62,020 nt of DNA from Opitutia bacterium UBA953 (GCA_002293125.1 DBCR01000048.1:566-62585), one strand, 5' to 3'; counted from the first letter of the stretch, positions 48,501 through 56,732 are shown. Notes: generated by a model not told the origin, from the letters alone. Numbers and translations: made by a program.

Positions 48501-49844
48501 GGCGTCGCCTTGGTCGGAATTGTTGTCGACCGAGAAAGCGTTACCGAAGTCGTCGAAGGCGATCTCCTTCGGATTACGCAGGCCGAAGTGGACGACTTCG
48601 AAGTTCGTGCCGTCGGGCTCGAAACGGAAAACGGCGCCGCGATTGCGGGAATCGTACTTCTTACCTTCCTTGGTGGTGACATTGAAGCCGCGGTCGCCGA
48701 TGGTACCCCAGACGCGTCCGTCCGGGCCGATGGCGAAGCCGTTCATGTCGTGTCCCGAGAGCGAGATGCGGACCCCGAAGCCGTCTTCAATGACCTTACG
48801 GGCGGTTTCGACGCCGTCCTGCTTGGCGTCCTGCATCATCCAGAGTTTGGGGATACACGCGAAATAGACCGTGTCATCCCAGGCCATCACTCCGGCGCCA
48901 GTGCCATCCAGCACGTCATTGAAGCCACCGGAAAAGATCTTGTTCGTCGTGAAGGTGCCGTCGGCCCGCTCGCCCCCGACATGGCGGATGAGCTCGGACT
49001 TGGCCGTCATCCATTCATGCGAGCGCTTGGCCTCCCACTTCTTATGCAAAGCCAAGCGATCGGCGGTGGTCGCCGCGGCGAGGTCGTCGTGATACCAATA
49101 GAGATGGTTACGGTCGTCTTCGACACCGAAGCGGAAGCGATGGGATTCGGCGACGTACACGGAGCCGTCGTTGCCGAAGCCGATGGCGGTGGGCGAGGTG
49201 ACGCCGGTGACCTTGCGGTCGGCAGAGACCTTGAAGGTAGCGCCGGGGACAAGCGCGGCACTGCCTTCGCCGGTCACGCGCACGAGGCTGGCGTCAGCCT
49301 TGGGCTTGGGGCGGCCGCCCTTCGGGAAGGCGGGCTTGGCTTCGCTCGAGAAGACGAAATGGTCCGCCGCGATGAACCCCCAGGCGCCGACATGGTCGTC
49401 GATGATCCGGATGACACCGCTCTTGCCCTTGAACTCCGCGATGTCCCAGACAGTCTCGCGTAGGGTCAAGTCGTTGGCGCCAGTCGTTTCGCGGACGACC
49501 TTGCCGCCGACGAGGAGCTGGACGGCGGTCTTACCGGGGTGATTACCACCCGCGACGAGGAAGCCCAGGGTGGCGTGCGTGAGCTTCATCTCAGGCGAGG
49601 TCAACATGCCCGTGGCGGCGTCGCCGCGCAGACCGGAGCAGACGAGGGCGTTGCCCCCGTAGTTGCGGAACTCGCCATTGACGCCGTCGACCTTGCCGGC
49701 GATCGGCGCAAGACCGAAGCCGGTGCCGGCGGCCTGCCAACTATCGAAGCCGTCGCCTTCGAAGGCTTCGATGACCTTGGTGTCGGCCTGAAGAGCGGCA
49801 GCGCTGAGGCAAAGGGTGAATGTGGCGAAGAGGGAGGACTTCAT
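45516..49844 (-). CDS. Giant periplasmic dehydrogenase-like protein with HEAT repeats and two c-type hemes
   Basis: A 1442-residue exported protein. A signal peptide (1-20) is followed by a beta-sandwich (about 22-170), a beta-propeller of the sugar-dehydrogenase/PVC membrane-bound dehydrogenase type (about 190-600, with GFGVRISLSGHDMNGFAIGPDG), and about 500 residues of HEAT-like helical repeats (620-1130). A Planctomycete-type heme-binding domain follows (CLRCH near 1163, then SIVNSGASIVAGY), and a class I cytochrome c ends the protein (CMACH near 1329, Met in PMMPLPQQ). The tail LTYVRNSFGN...PEQVKALRGEVG matches the ACIII-operon cytochromes. It likely oxidises a sugar or polyol and feeds electrons to the respiratory cytochromes. 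Substrate unknown. Confidence 0.88.
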   Translation of the reverse strand: MKSSLFATFTLCLSAAALQADTKVIEAFEGDGFDSWQAAGTGFGLAPIAGKVDGVNGEFRNYGGNALVCSGLRGDAATGMLTSPEMKLTHATLGFLVAGGNHPGKTAVQLLVGGKVVRETTGANDLTLRETVWDIAEFKGKSGVIRIIDDHVGAWGFIAADHFVFSSEAKPAFPKGGRPKPKADASLVRVTGEGSAALVPGATFKVSADRKVTGVTSPTAIGFGNDGSVYVAESHRFRFGVEDDRNHLYWYHDDLAAATTADRLALHKKWEAKRSHEWMTAKSELIRHVGGERADGTFTTNKIFSGGFNDVLDGTGAGVMAWDDTVYFACIPKLWMMQDAKQDGVETARKVIEDGFGVRISLSGHDMNGFAIGPDGRVWGTIGDRGFNVTTKEGKKYDSRNRGAVFRFEPDGTNFEVVHFGLRNPKEIAFDDFGNAFSVDNNSDQGDAARVVYVVEGADSGWEMEHQAMHTFHRSIGLEQRPLSRWMTEKVWELQNPAQPAFIIPPSAYISSGPSGLTYHPGAGFLESEAGHFHICDYRGSAGASGIWSFKMEPAGAGMKMTSSHQLLWGVAATDVEYDWKGRLVVSDFITGWESHEAGRLVTLEANKMMKPESVAPVAALINGGIAKATSAELAALLAHADQRVRLRAQIELTRRPGAADLFEAATKSTQALERVHGIWGLGILARRGAAIAPGSAWKGPTPMASLEERTAAARRLVPLLAHADAEVRAQAVRALEESPLKGNDLPLGKLILDPSLRVRSFAAIAAARLGADKHLAEILAMLKENADADPIIRHAGSFAIDHLCKTPESFDAVAKDDNASVRLAAVITLRRRHDASAARFVKDKSTVVADEAIRAIHDLGFEAGRPAVAALIDDLGAREWTVFMLRRLTHSAFRLGGEKNAARVVAIAANEKLPAEARAEALRLLSLWANPYPVDQSTGHWAPLPARDAKELRASLSAALPTLLKGESDILRASLELVEQYKLEVASLSNELLSGLVANTKLSGSARAKALGLWLERKPADLSEVAGKYAKDKQDEVAMVAIGALAQLNPAQGLIELSQSAKTGSAARRQGAWKALANLPAPGVDALFVESLKALEKAKGISPAAIELLEAAALRSEPSIKEALAATQKAIAGGSDKLAKWLPALEGGDAKNGFALFTALPAGQCLRCHRASDDAHAAGGEAGPNLAGIAKRGDRRYLLESIVNSGASIVAGYGTVNIDLANGGALVGTLIKEDKDNVDVDVAGNRWRVARKDIKSMSTPVSGMPAMDALTLPEVRDMVAWLATLEKAPKKAKVADPKPLDIATIKPVVATAVANVDPAVLAAGKQAFMTCMACHGANGEGTVLAPPLAQSNWVNGPVENLIRIQLRGLQGPITVSGKKYTPPVPMMPLPQQSDEQIAAVLTYVRNSFGNSAPAVTPEQVKALRGEVGKPMLTEADLVPTK

Positions 49845-49918
49845 GGCGGAAATAGGGGTACAGCCCAGAAAAGGGGTTGTTCCCTTCAGGTCGAGCGTCC
49901 CCTTCCAAAAACTTCCGA

Positions 49919-50896
49919 TTAAACGCGGAACCCGTGCAGGACTTGGAACTTCGCCCCAAAATGAGCGGGGTGCGTCAAAGCCCGCAAGCGGCCCGTAGCC
50001 TCGTGGTCGCCCGACAGCGCGATCTCCTCCATCTCGCTGGCCGCATACTTCACGAAAAAGGCTTCCTGGCGGTCCAGGCGAACACTCCTGAACCCAGCCG
50101 CCACCAAGATCGGCTCAATTCGATCCCAAAGGACGTGGCACGTGAGGTCCTGGGAGCCGAGTTTCTCCAAGATCGCCCCCGAAAGCTGGTGACTATGATA
50201 CGCGCGCGCCGTCCCGGCTGGCGAAGACTCGAGGCACTGCGCGATGGTCTTGCCGTAATCGAGCAGAATGACGGCGCCCGACCAACCGCCAGACAAGATC
50301 TTGGTGAGGAGTTCCTCGGCGGCTAACGGCGCATCGATGATCCAGCCCTCTTCCGCGACGGGCAGCGAGAGCGCAAACTCCGCGGCGCGCGGCGTGGAAA
50401 ATTCTCCTAGTGGCCCAACGGTGAGTTCAGCCCCGTCGACCCGCACGCCGAGTTCACGCCAGATTCCGCCTTGGCGGACGAACCGATGGAAGGGCTGCGC
50501 GTCGAGCAGCTCGTTGGCGACGAGCACGCTGCGAGCCGGGAACTGCGGCTCCGCACCAAAACGAAAAGTACGCAGCTCAGCGAACCGCGAGGCGACGCCG
50601 GCATAATGCGCCTGGCCAGGCTCAGCGCCGATTTCGACGAGGGCATGCGACTTCAAGTCGCCGACCAACGACTGCGCCGCGCCCGCGATCAGCTGACCGA
50701 ACATCGGTCCGAGGGCCGCCGCGGTGGTGAAGTCGGTGCCGGCGGACTTGCCGACGCGGGTACGGTCCGCGACGTAATATCCGAGCCCCGGGGCGTAAAG
50801 GGCCGCCTCGACGAGGCGCGCGAACGAGACCACGCCGCCACGGGCTTCGCGACGAAGCAAGGCGACGATGGCGTCATGTCGGGCCGCGGGCTCCAC
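49919..50896 (-). CDS. MidA/NDUFAF7-like protein with shortened SAM domain
   Basis: A 325-residue relative of the MidA (COG1565) arginine methyltransferases. The N-terminal YYVADRTRVGKSAGTDFTTAAALGPMFG block (about 40-68) and SVLVANELLDAQPFHRFV (about 128-145) are typical. The motif I region reads LVEIGAEPGQAH instead of ELGPGRGTL, and only about 45 residues separate it from the ANELLDA block, where I expect roughly 80-90. Length is also below the usual 360-400. It may have lost methyltransferase activity. Confidence 0.78.
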   Translation of the reverse strand: MEPAARHDAIVALLRREARGGVVSFARLVEAALYAPGLGYYVADRTRVGKSAGTDFTTAAALGPMFGQLIAGAAQSLVGDLKSHALVEIGAEPGQAHYAGVASRFAELRTFRFGAEPQFPARSVLVANELLDAQPFHRFVRQGGIWRELGVRVDGAELTVGPLGEFSTPRAAEFALSLPVAEEGWIIDAPLAAEELLTKILSGGWSGAVILLDYGKTIAQCLESSPAGTARAYHSHQLSGAILEKLGSQDLTCHVLWDRIEPILVAAGFRSVRLDRQEAFFVKYAASEMEEIALSGDHEATGRLRALTHPAHFGAKFQVLHGFRV

Positions 50897-50979
50897 GCAG
50901 GAAGCGTTATGCGGTCTTTTCCGCTCCGCCAGACGAATCGGGATTGAGCCGACCTCCGAATTGGGCTGACTGCAGGCAG

Positions 50980-52002
50980 ATGATCCTCGCGATCGAAAGT
51001 TCCTGCGATGAATCGGCCCTGGCGCTCTTCGACCCGGCCCGTGGACTCGTGCGCGAACTCATCAGCTCGCAGGCGGCAGAACATGTGAAATATGGCGGCG
51101 TGGTCCCGGAACTGGCGAGCCGCATGCACCTCTCCGCCCTGCCCCTCCTGCTCGCCGATTTCCACCCCGAGCTTTCGCAGGCCAAGACGATCGCCGTCAC
51201 CCGCGGTCCGGGACTCCTTCCCTGCCTGTCGATGGGCGTGACCCTCGCCCGTTCACTCGCGCTGGCCCGCGGCCTCCCGATCGTCGGCGTAAATCACCTC
51301 CGCGCCCACGTGCACTCGCCCTTCATCGCCGTCCACGCACAGAATCCGGCCGGCTTCGCCGCCGCCCGCACCGCCCTGCTCCCGCACCTGGCCATCGTGG
51401 TCTCGGGCGGCAACACGCTACTGGTGAAGCTCGACGAACAAATGCGCCTCACGGTCGTCGCCCGCACGGTCGACGACGCCGCGGGCGAAGCCTTCGATAA
51501 AGGGGCGAAGCTGCTCGGGCTGCCTTACCCAGGCGGCGCGCTCATCGAGAAGCAAGCGTTGCAAGGCGACCTGAAGAAATACCCTTTCCCCCGCGGCATC
51601 CCGGAGAAGGCGGACCTGCGCATGAGTTTCTCGGGCCTAAAGACGGCTCTGCGCTATCAGCTGGAGAAGATGTCGGACGACCAGCTCGCCGCCGAGATGC
51701 CCGACCTGTGCGCCGGTTATCAGCACGCAATCATCGAGCAGCTGGCGTCGAAGGCCGGCGCGGCGCTTGACCTTTCCTCCTATAAATCCGTCGGGCTTTC
51801 CGGTGGTGTCGCTAATAACCGCACGCTACGCACGCGCCTGGCCCAGGTCGCCCGGCAGCACAGCCTACCGTTGATGGTGGCCGAGCCGAAGCACTGTGGC
51901 GATAACGCTGGGATGATTGCCTTCGCGGCTTGGGCCGACGTCGGCCTGCCTGCTGACGCCGCGGCCGTACCGGCGGCGAGCCTGACGGTCGACCAAGTCT
52001 AA
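50980..52002 (+). CDS. tsaD: tRNA N6-adenosine threonylcarbamoyltransferase TsaD
   Basis: A 340-residue universal enzyme making t6A37 of ANN-reading tRNAs. The start at 50980 gives MILAIESSCDES, the standard N-terminus. The metal-binding NHLRAHVHS (HxxxH) lies near 107-115, with VSGGNTLLV, AGEAFDKGAKLLGLPYPGG and LSGGVANNRTLR further on. It ends in a 3-4 bp convergent overlap with the isochorismatase-like gene. Confidence 0.96.
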   Translation: MILAIESSCDESALALFDPARGLVRELISSQAAEHVKYGGVVPELASRMHLSALPLLLADFHPELSQAKTIAVTRGPGLLPCLSMGVTLARSLALARGLPIVGVNHLRAHVHSPFIAVHAQNPAGFAAARTALLPHLAIVVSGGNTLLVKLDEQMRLTVVARTVDDAAGEAFDKGAKLLGLPYPGGALIEKQALQGDLKKYPFPRGIPEKADLRMSFSGLKTALRYQLEKMSDDQLAAEMPDLCAGYQHAIIEQLASKAGAALDLSSYKSVGLSGGVANNRTLRTRLAQVARQHSLPLMVAEPKHCGDNAGMIAFAAWADVGLPADAAAVPAASLTVDQV

Positions 52003-52556
52003 GCGGCCTGCTTGACGAGTTCGGTGAACGCACGGAACTGCGGGTGCGTCGCATCCCCGACCAACGCGTAAAAGACCGTCTCGGTTGGCAGGACATGCGC
52101 CCCGGCCGCCCGCAGAGACTCCAGGCAGGCCCTACCGTCGGCGGAGCGCCGGCCCGTCACGGCATCGGATAAGATCGTGACCCCCATGCCTTCACGGAGG
52201 GCATCCATGGTGGTCTGGTAAACGCAGACCGGGATTTCCAACCCGCAGATGAGCAGCTGACTGACCTGCATCTTGCCGAAGGCCTCCACCAGCCCGGGGG
52301 CGCCAAAAGCCGAGAAAGCCGTCTTGCCGAAGACCGTCCGCCCCTCGCCGGCGGCGAGCAGGAGATCGGGATGGGTCGGGCCGAGCTTGGCCGGGACCTG
52401 TTCGGTGAAGAGCACCGGCACCCCGAGGATCTTGGCGGCCGAGGCGGCCAGCACGCAGCGGCGTAGGCAGGCCTCACCCTCAGGCATGGCCTTGAGGAAG
52501 GTCGGCTGGACGTCCACGACGAGCAAGGCGATGCCGGTGGCAGGGGTGTCGGACAT
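51999..52556 (-). CDS. Isochorismatase-like cysteine hydrolase
   Basis: A 185-residue cytoplasmic enzyme starting MSDTPATGIALLVVDVQPTF. The catalytic triad can be placed: Asp in VVDVQ (about 15), Lys in VFGKTAFSAF (about 77) and Cys in CGLEIPVCVYQT (about 108). Relatives include YcaC-type and nicotinamidase-like hydrolases; the substrate is unknown. An in-frame extension upstream to 53003 is antisense to the next gene and rejected. Confidence 0.85.
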   Translation of the reverse strand: MSDTPATGIALLVVDVQPTFLKAMPEGEACLRRCVLAASAAKILGVPVLFTEQVPAKLGPTHPDLLLAAGEGRTVFGKTAFSAFGAPGLVEAFGKMQVSQLLICGLEIPVCVYQTTMDALREGMGVTILSDAVTGRRSADGRACLESLRAAGAHVLPTETVFYALVGDATHPQFRAFTELVKQAA

Positions 52557-52650
52557 GGCGGTCAGACTGCCCCGACTGACCAATAAGTCAGGTGTAAACC
52601 ATCTTGAATGGGATTGCCCGCCCCGCCCTGCCCGACATCTCATATCGGTC

Positions 52651-53142
52651 ATGGACTGGCAGGTTAAACCCATCGCGCGCATCTGCGCCGCTTCCGGCAA
52701 CGAACTCCACGTTGGCGATCTCGTGACGTGCGTCGTCTTCAAGCCTCTCGGCGGCAACATCGAGCGCTGCGACGTACTCCGTGACCACGCGACCTCGTTC
52801 AAGCCCGACGGCATCCTCCTCGGTCGCTGGACCCGCGAGGTCAAGGAACGCGGCGAAGAAGAACAGGCCCATCGAGCCCAGCTGCTCGCCTCCCGCGAAG
52901 AGTTCTTTCTTTCTCTCTTTGAAGACGACGCCGATCCGTCCGGCGACAAAGGCGTGCTCAAGCACATCCTCGCCATGCTCCTGGAGCGCAAGCGCATCAT
53001 CAAGCAGGTCGGCGTCGCCGACCAAGGCCTGATGACCTACGTCCACGCCGCCAGCAAGCAGACCTACCTCGTCCCGGTGCTGGACCTCCAGCCCGCCCAC
53101 ATCCTGCAGGTCGGAGCCTCGCTCGACCTGCTCGTCGGCTGA
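52651..53142 (+). CDS. Hypothetical soluble protein upstream of lipoprotein and M23 peptidase genes
   Basis: A 163-residue protein starting MDWQVKPIARICAASGNELH. The N-terminal half could be a small beta-rich domain (HVGDLVTCVVFKPLGG), the middle is strongly charged and helical, and the C-terminus is again beta-like (KQTYLVPVLDLQPAHILQVG). It has no signal peptide and no known motif. It lies 7 bp before the lipoprotein gene, so the three genes 52651-54654 are likely one operon. Confidence 0.65.
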   Translation: MDWQVKPIARICAASGNELHVGDLVTCVVFKPLGGNIERCDVLRDHATSFKPDGILLGRWTREVKERGEEEQAHRAQLLASREEFFLSLFEDDADPSGDKGVLKHILAMLLERKRIIKQVGVADQGLMTYVHAASKQTYLVPVLDLQPAHILQVGASLDLLVG

Positions 53143-53149
53143 CCTTTCC

Positions 53150-53665
53150 ATGACCCTCTTCCGCCTTGCCCTCGCCCTCAGCGCCCTGCTCCTCGCTGGC
53201 TGCAAGAATAACGATATCCCCGACGAGATCGCCTCCATCTTCGTCGAAGCCTCAGCCGCTTCGGGTGGTTCGATGCGGCAGGACGTCCGCCTCCCGGTGA
53301 GCCAGATTACTATCACGGTGATGACCAAGCCGCTCGTACCGGCCGAAGAAATCCTGAATACCGACGCGATCACCAGCGGCGACCCGGATCTCCGCCAGGA
53401 GTTCCTCCTCGTCCAGCTCGACCGCAAGGCCGCCATCGACGTGATGAACTACACCAAGGAGGCCAGAGGCCGCCGCTTCGTCCTCATCATCAATGACGCC
53501 GCCGTCGGTTTCATGCCCATCGACCAGCAGATCGTGAACGGCAACCTGATGTTCCACGTCGAGAAGAAGGGCCTTTCGAACACGGAGGCGGTGATGGATA
53601 TCAGCAGGCGCCTCAACATCTCGGCGCTCAAGCTCCGCAAGCTCAAGGAAGACGAACGCAAGTGA
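53150..53665 (+). CDS. Putative lipoprotein
   Basis: A 171-residue protein with a lipoprotein signal: MTLFRLALALSALLLAGC, the lipobox LLAGC placing the lipidated Cys at 18. The mature part contains VEKKGLSNTEAVMDISRRLN and a basic C-terminus. It resembles no family I can name. Its stop overlaps the GTG of the M23 peptidase by 4 nt, so the pair probably functions together at the envelope. Confidence 0.75.
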   Translation: MTLFRLALALSALLLAGCKNNDIPDEIASIFVEASAASGGSMRQDVRLPVSQITITVMTKPLVPAEEILNTDAITSGDPDLRQEFLLVQLDRKAAIDVMNYTKEARGRRFVLIINDAAVGFMPIDQQIVNGNLMFHVEKKGLSNTEAVMDISRRLNISALKLRKLKEDERK

Positions 53666-54654
53666 GCCTGCGGACCAGCCTCGCCCTCCTCTTCCTCTGC
53701 CTCACGGCTCTCCCGCTGGGCGCGACGGACATCGTCTGGCCCACCACGATGGATCGCGCTTCGATCCGCACCCCGCAGGATTACCTGCAGCCGACGGTGT
53801 CGGGCAAGACGGAGTCGGCCCTCTTCGGCATGGTCCGCGAGGACGGCAAGCGCTTCCACGAAGGCATCGACATCCGCCCGGCGAAGACGAACGCCGACGG
53901 CGAAGCGCTCGATCTTGTGCTGGCGGCGATGGACGGCCAAGTCGCCTACCTGAATGCGAACGTCAATGGTCCTTACGGCCGGTACGTCGTGCTCCACCAT
54001 GCCGCCGCGGAAATTCCCGTCTACACGCTCTACGCCCACCTCGCGAAAATCGAACCAGGCCTTAAGACGGCCCAACCGGTCCGCCGAGGCTCGGTCATCG
54101 GCCTGATGGGCCGCACCTCCGCCGGCGCCACCCCCATCACGAAGGATCGATCTCACCTCCATTTCGAGGTCGGGCTGATGCTTTCGAGAGGTTTCAACCG
54201 CTGGTACGCCGCTCAGCCGGAGAACAAGCAGAGCCCCAACCTCCACGGACTCTACAACGGGCAGAATCTCATCGGCATGGACCCGATGCTGATCCTCGGT
54301 CAACCGAAGGTTGATATCCTTGCCGCCCTCCGCAGCCAACCTACCGCTCTCACGGTCGGATTGCGCACGAATAAGATGCCGGACTTCGTGGAACGCTATG
54401 CCGCCCTCATGCGCGGTGATGCCTCGCGCGTCGCGGGCTGGTATGTCGAATTCTCCTGGCAAGGCATGCCCGTCCGCTGGACGGCCCTCGACGCCAAGAG
54501 CCCTCATTTGCCAGCCGGCCGTTGGCGCCTCCTGGAGATCGACCAGACCCAGCGCACGCGCCTGATCCAACGGAAGATGCTCGGCGCCGATGGGCGCACC
54601 CCCGGCGAACTGCTCACGCAGAACCTCGAGGTGCTCCTCTCGACGGCCCGCTGA
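53662..54654 (+). CDS. M23-family (LytM-type) peptidase
   Basis: A 330-residue exported protein (GTG start, signal peptide about 1-22). The LytM domain is at about 55-175: FHEGIDIRPAK supplies the first His and the Asp, YTLYAHLAKIEPG a further family block, and SHLHFEVGL the HxH zinc ligands, so the metallopeptidase site appears complete. The following 150 residues are unassigned. It may hydrolyse peptidoglycan cross-links or act as an activator. Confidence 0.88.
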   Translation: MSLRTSLALLFLCLTALPLGATDIVWPTTMDRASIRTPQDYLQPTVSGKTESALFGMVREDGKRFHEGIDIRPAKTNADGEALDLVLAAMDGQVAYLNANVNGPYGRYVVLHHAAAEIPVYTLYAHLAKIEPGLKTAQPVRRGSVIGLMGRTSAGATPITKDRSHLHFEVGLMLSRGFNRWYAAQPENKQSPNLHGLYNGQNLIGMDPMLILGQPKVDILAALRSQPTALTVGLRTNKMPDFVERYAALMRGDASRVAGWYVEFSWQGMPVRWTALDAKSPHLPAGRWRLLEIDQTQRTRLIQRKMLGADGRTPGELLTQNLEVLLSTAR

Positions 54655-54659
54655 CGCGT

Positions 54660-54680
54660 GGACAGCACGTGGTGCTGTCC
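54660..54680. repeat. Perfect hairpin, REP-like, after the M23 gene
   Basis: GGACAGCAC (54660-54668), GTG, then GTGCTGTCC (54672-54680): a perfect 9-bp stem with a 3-nt loop containing CACGTG, 6 bp after the stop and without a U-run. It sits in a 100-bp convergent gap. I have the impression of similar palindromes in Opitutaceae genomes, but that is memory, not a search. Confidence 0.55.
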
Positions 54681-54754
54681 CTACCCAGTAAGCAACTGTT
54701 TCGCAGCAGTTCCCCCATGCCAGCCGATCCCCGCGGCGCGCGGCGCCGCTTGGT

Positions 54755-55300
54755 TCAGTTCAGCCCCGGATTCTCCGGCGAGTCCGCCTCGAGGCGCAGA
54801 TCCGGCCGATGGCGCTCGAGGAGTTTCTTCCATAGCTCGACGCCCTCGAAGTCGACGCAGAGCGCATCGAACGGACAGACGACCCAGGTGTTCATCTTCA
54901 GTTCGCTCTCCAGCTGCCCAGGAGACCAGCCGGCATAGCCGATGTAGGCGGCTAGCTGGAAGCGTCCGTCCGCGGCCAGCTGCGCGGCCTCTTCCTGATC
55001 TAATCCGAAGCGCACCTCGGGCGAGCCTTGGGCAGGGAAGAGCCAGCCCCCGAAGGCCAGTCGATCGGTCGCCACCGGGCCGCCCTCAAAAAGGGGTACG
55101 TCGTCGAGTGGCTTGAGTTCCGCCGTGGAATCAATCTGGCCGAACACCCGGCCGAGCGGACGGTTCACGATGACGCCGAGCGCGCCTTCCGCGGCGTCAT
55201 GGGTATGGAGCAACAAGACCGTCTCGCGGAAATGGTCATCACGCAGCTGCGGGTGCGAGACCAGCAATTGCCCCGCTAAGGTCTGCGGAGCGCGGGCCAT
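54755..55300 (-). CDS. YqgE/AlgH family protein
   Basis: A 181-residue protein with the family N-terminus (LAGQLLVSHPQLRDDHFRET) and EGALGVIVNRPLGR, plus YIGYAGWSPGQLESEL near 135-152. The function of the family is not settled. The ATG overlaps the dCMP deaminase stop (TGATG), so the two are translationally coupled. Confidence 0.92.
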   Translation of the reverse strand: MARAPQTLAGQLLVSHPQLRDDHFRETVLLLHTHDAAEGALGVIVNRPLGRVFGQIDSTAELKPLDDVPLFEGGPVATDRLAFGGWLFPAQGSPEVRFGLDQEEAAQLAADGRFQLAAYIGYAGWSPGQLESELKMNTWVVCPFDALCVDFEGVELWKKLLERHRPDLRLEADSPENPGLN

Positions 55301-55785
55301 CAGCGTTCGAGGTGCGTGACCAGCACGCCGGCTTGGCCGAACATCTCGGCGACCAGCGGGTCGTTCTTATAGTCGTGACGGTAGCGCACCTCGGTGATGC
55401 CGGCGGCGGCGAGGATCTTGGCGCAGTTGACGCACGGGAAATGGGTGACGTAGCAGATCGTACCTTGCAAAGAGACGCCCCGCTTGGCGGCATCGGCCAC
55501 GGCGTTCTGTTCGGCATGCACGGTGGCGAGCTCATGGCCGTCGCGGATATGCGAATCATGCGGGGCTCCCGGCAAAAAGCCGTTGTAGCCCGCGGCCACG
55601 AGGCGGTTCGGGTGCTTGCCGGTCGAGACGATGATGCAGCCGACATGCAGGCGCTCGCAGCTGGAGCGGGTACTGACAAGCACGGCGGTGGCCATGAAGT
55701 ATTCGTCCCATGACGGACGAGAAGCCCCGTTGACGAGGGCTTCCAGCTGTTCGGCGAGTGACTTGGGTTGGCTCATCGCATCCAC
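55300..55785 (-). CDS. dCMP deaminase-like zinc protein (ComEB family)
   Basis: A 161-residue cytidine/deoxycytidylate deaminase-fold enzyme. The zinc site is complete: His and catalytic Glu in VHAEQNAVADAA (about 90-101), and the two Cys in FPCVNCAKIL (about 116-125). MSQPKSLAEQL (Met4) is a possible start. It probably makes dUMP for thymidylate synthesis. Its 5' end overlaps menA by 13 bp. Confidence 0.92.
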   Translation of the reverse strand: MDAMSQPKSLAEQLEALVNGASRPSWDEYFMATAVLVSTRSSCERLHVGCIIVSTGKHPNRLVAAGYNGFLPGAPHDSHIRDGHELATVHAEQNAVADAAKRGVSLQGTICYVTHFPCVNCAKILAAAGITEVRYRHDYKNDPLVAEMFGQAGVLVTHLER

Positions 55786-56732
55786 AGGCTGTCAGCCGGC
55801 ACCCACCCGAGGCAAGTGGCAGTTACGCACAGGATCGTCGCCAAGAGCATCAGCACGGCCGCCCGACCCAGAAACGGCAGGAAATCGGCCGGCTGGGCGG
55901 CCTTGCGGAAAGCGAGGTGCTGCCAGACGGCCAAGGGTAGCAAGGCCATGGGAGCCCAGCCGAAGACGTGCCCGAGGCAGGCCAGACCGACCACGGAATT
56001 GAAACCATGCAGGTTGCGGGCGAAGCCACGTCCGAAACGCACGACCGTGGTACGCTTGCCGACGGCGAGGTCGGTCTCGAAATCGCGCGCGTTGTTCGCG
56101 ACGAGGATGTTATCGGCGAGCAAGCCGAGGCCGAGGCCGGCGAGGAGGGCGGCGAACCACGGCATGGGCAAAGAATGGCAAACCCAGTTCTCTCCCCCCT
56201 TGTCGTAAATGCGGTCGGTACAGAGCGCCCAGGCGGTGAGCACGGTGGCCTGGACGCCGAAGCAGCCAACCACGAAGACGTCGCCGAGACCGTGGTAAGC
56301 CAGCGGGAACGGACCGAGCGTATACGCGAGCGCGCAGGCGATCGCCAGGAGCCCGGCGAGCAACAACCAAGGCGAGAGCGATGCGACGGGCGCACCGAGG
56401 ATCAACGCCAGCACGCAGGCGATCCAGATGCCCCTTCGCATGGCGTCGGGCGCGATGTCTCCGGCGGAGACGGCGCGGCGCGGGCCGACGCGCGCGGCGG
56501 TGTCGGCGCCGCGGAGCGAGTCGCCGAGGTCGTTGGCGAAATTACAGGCGACCTGCACGCAGAGCGCGAAGCCGAGGCAGCTCAGCAGCATGAAAATGAA
56601 GGACGGATCTGACCCGACGCCCGGCTGACCGGCGCCGGCGATGGCGACCGCGCCGCCGAGCGCAATAGGCGCGACGGCCGCCACCAAGGTCTTGGGGCGA
56701 GTCGCGGCCAGCCATGCGCGGAAGGTCGTCAT
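55773..56732 (-). CDS. menA: 1,4-dihydroxy-2-naphthoate polyprenyltransferase
   Basis: A 319-residue UbiA-superfamily membrane prenyltransferase that makes demethylmenaquinone. The two Asp-rich motifs are intact: NFANDLGDSLRGAD near 66-79 and DNILVANNARDFETDLAVGKRT near 205-226. About eight hydrophobic helices. It is evidence that the organism uses menaquinone, consistent with ACIII as menaquinol:cytochrome c oxidoreductase. It heads the menA, deaminase, algH overlap cluster. Confidence 0.94.
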   Translation of the reverse strand: MTTFRAWLAATRPKTLVAAVAPIALGGAVAIAGAGQPGVGSDPSFIFMLLSCLGFALCVQVACNFANDLGDSLRGADTAARVGPRRAVSAGDIAPDAMRRGIWIACVLALILGAPVASLSPWLLLAGLLAIACALAYTLGPFPLAYHGLGDVFVVGCFGVQATVLTAWALCTDRIYDKGGENWVCHSLPMPWFAALLAGLGLGLLADNILVANNARDFETDLAVGKRTTVVRFGRGFARNLHGFNSVVGLACLGHVFGWAPMALLPLAVWQHLAFRKAAQPADFLPFLGRAAVLMLLATILCVTATCLGWVPADSLWMR

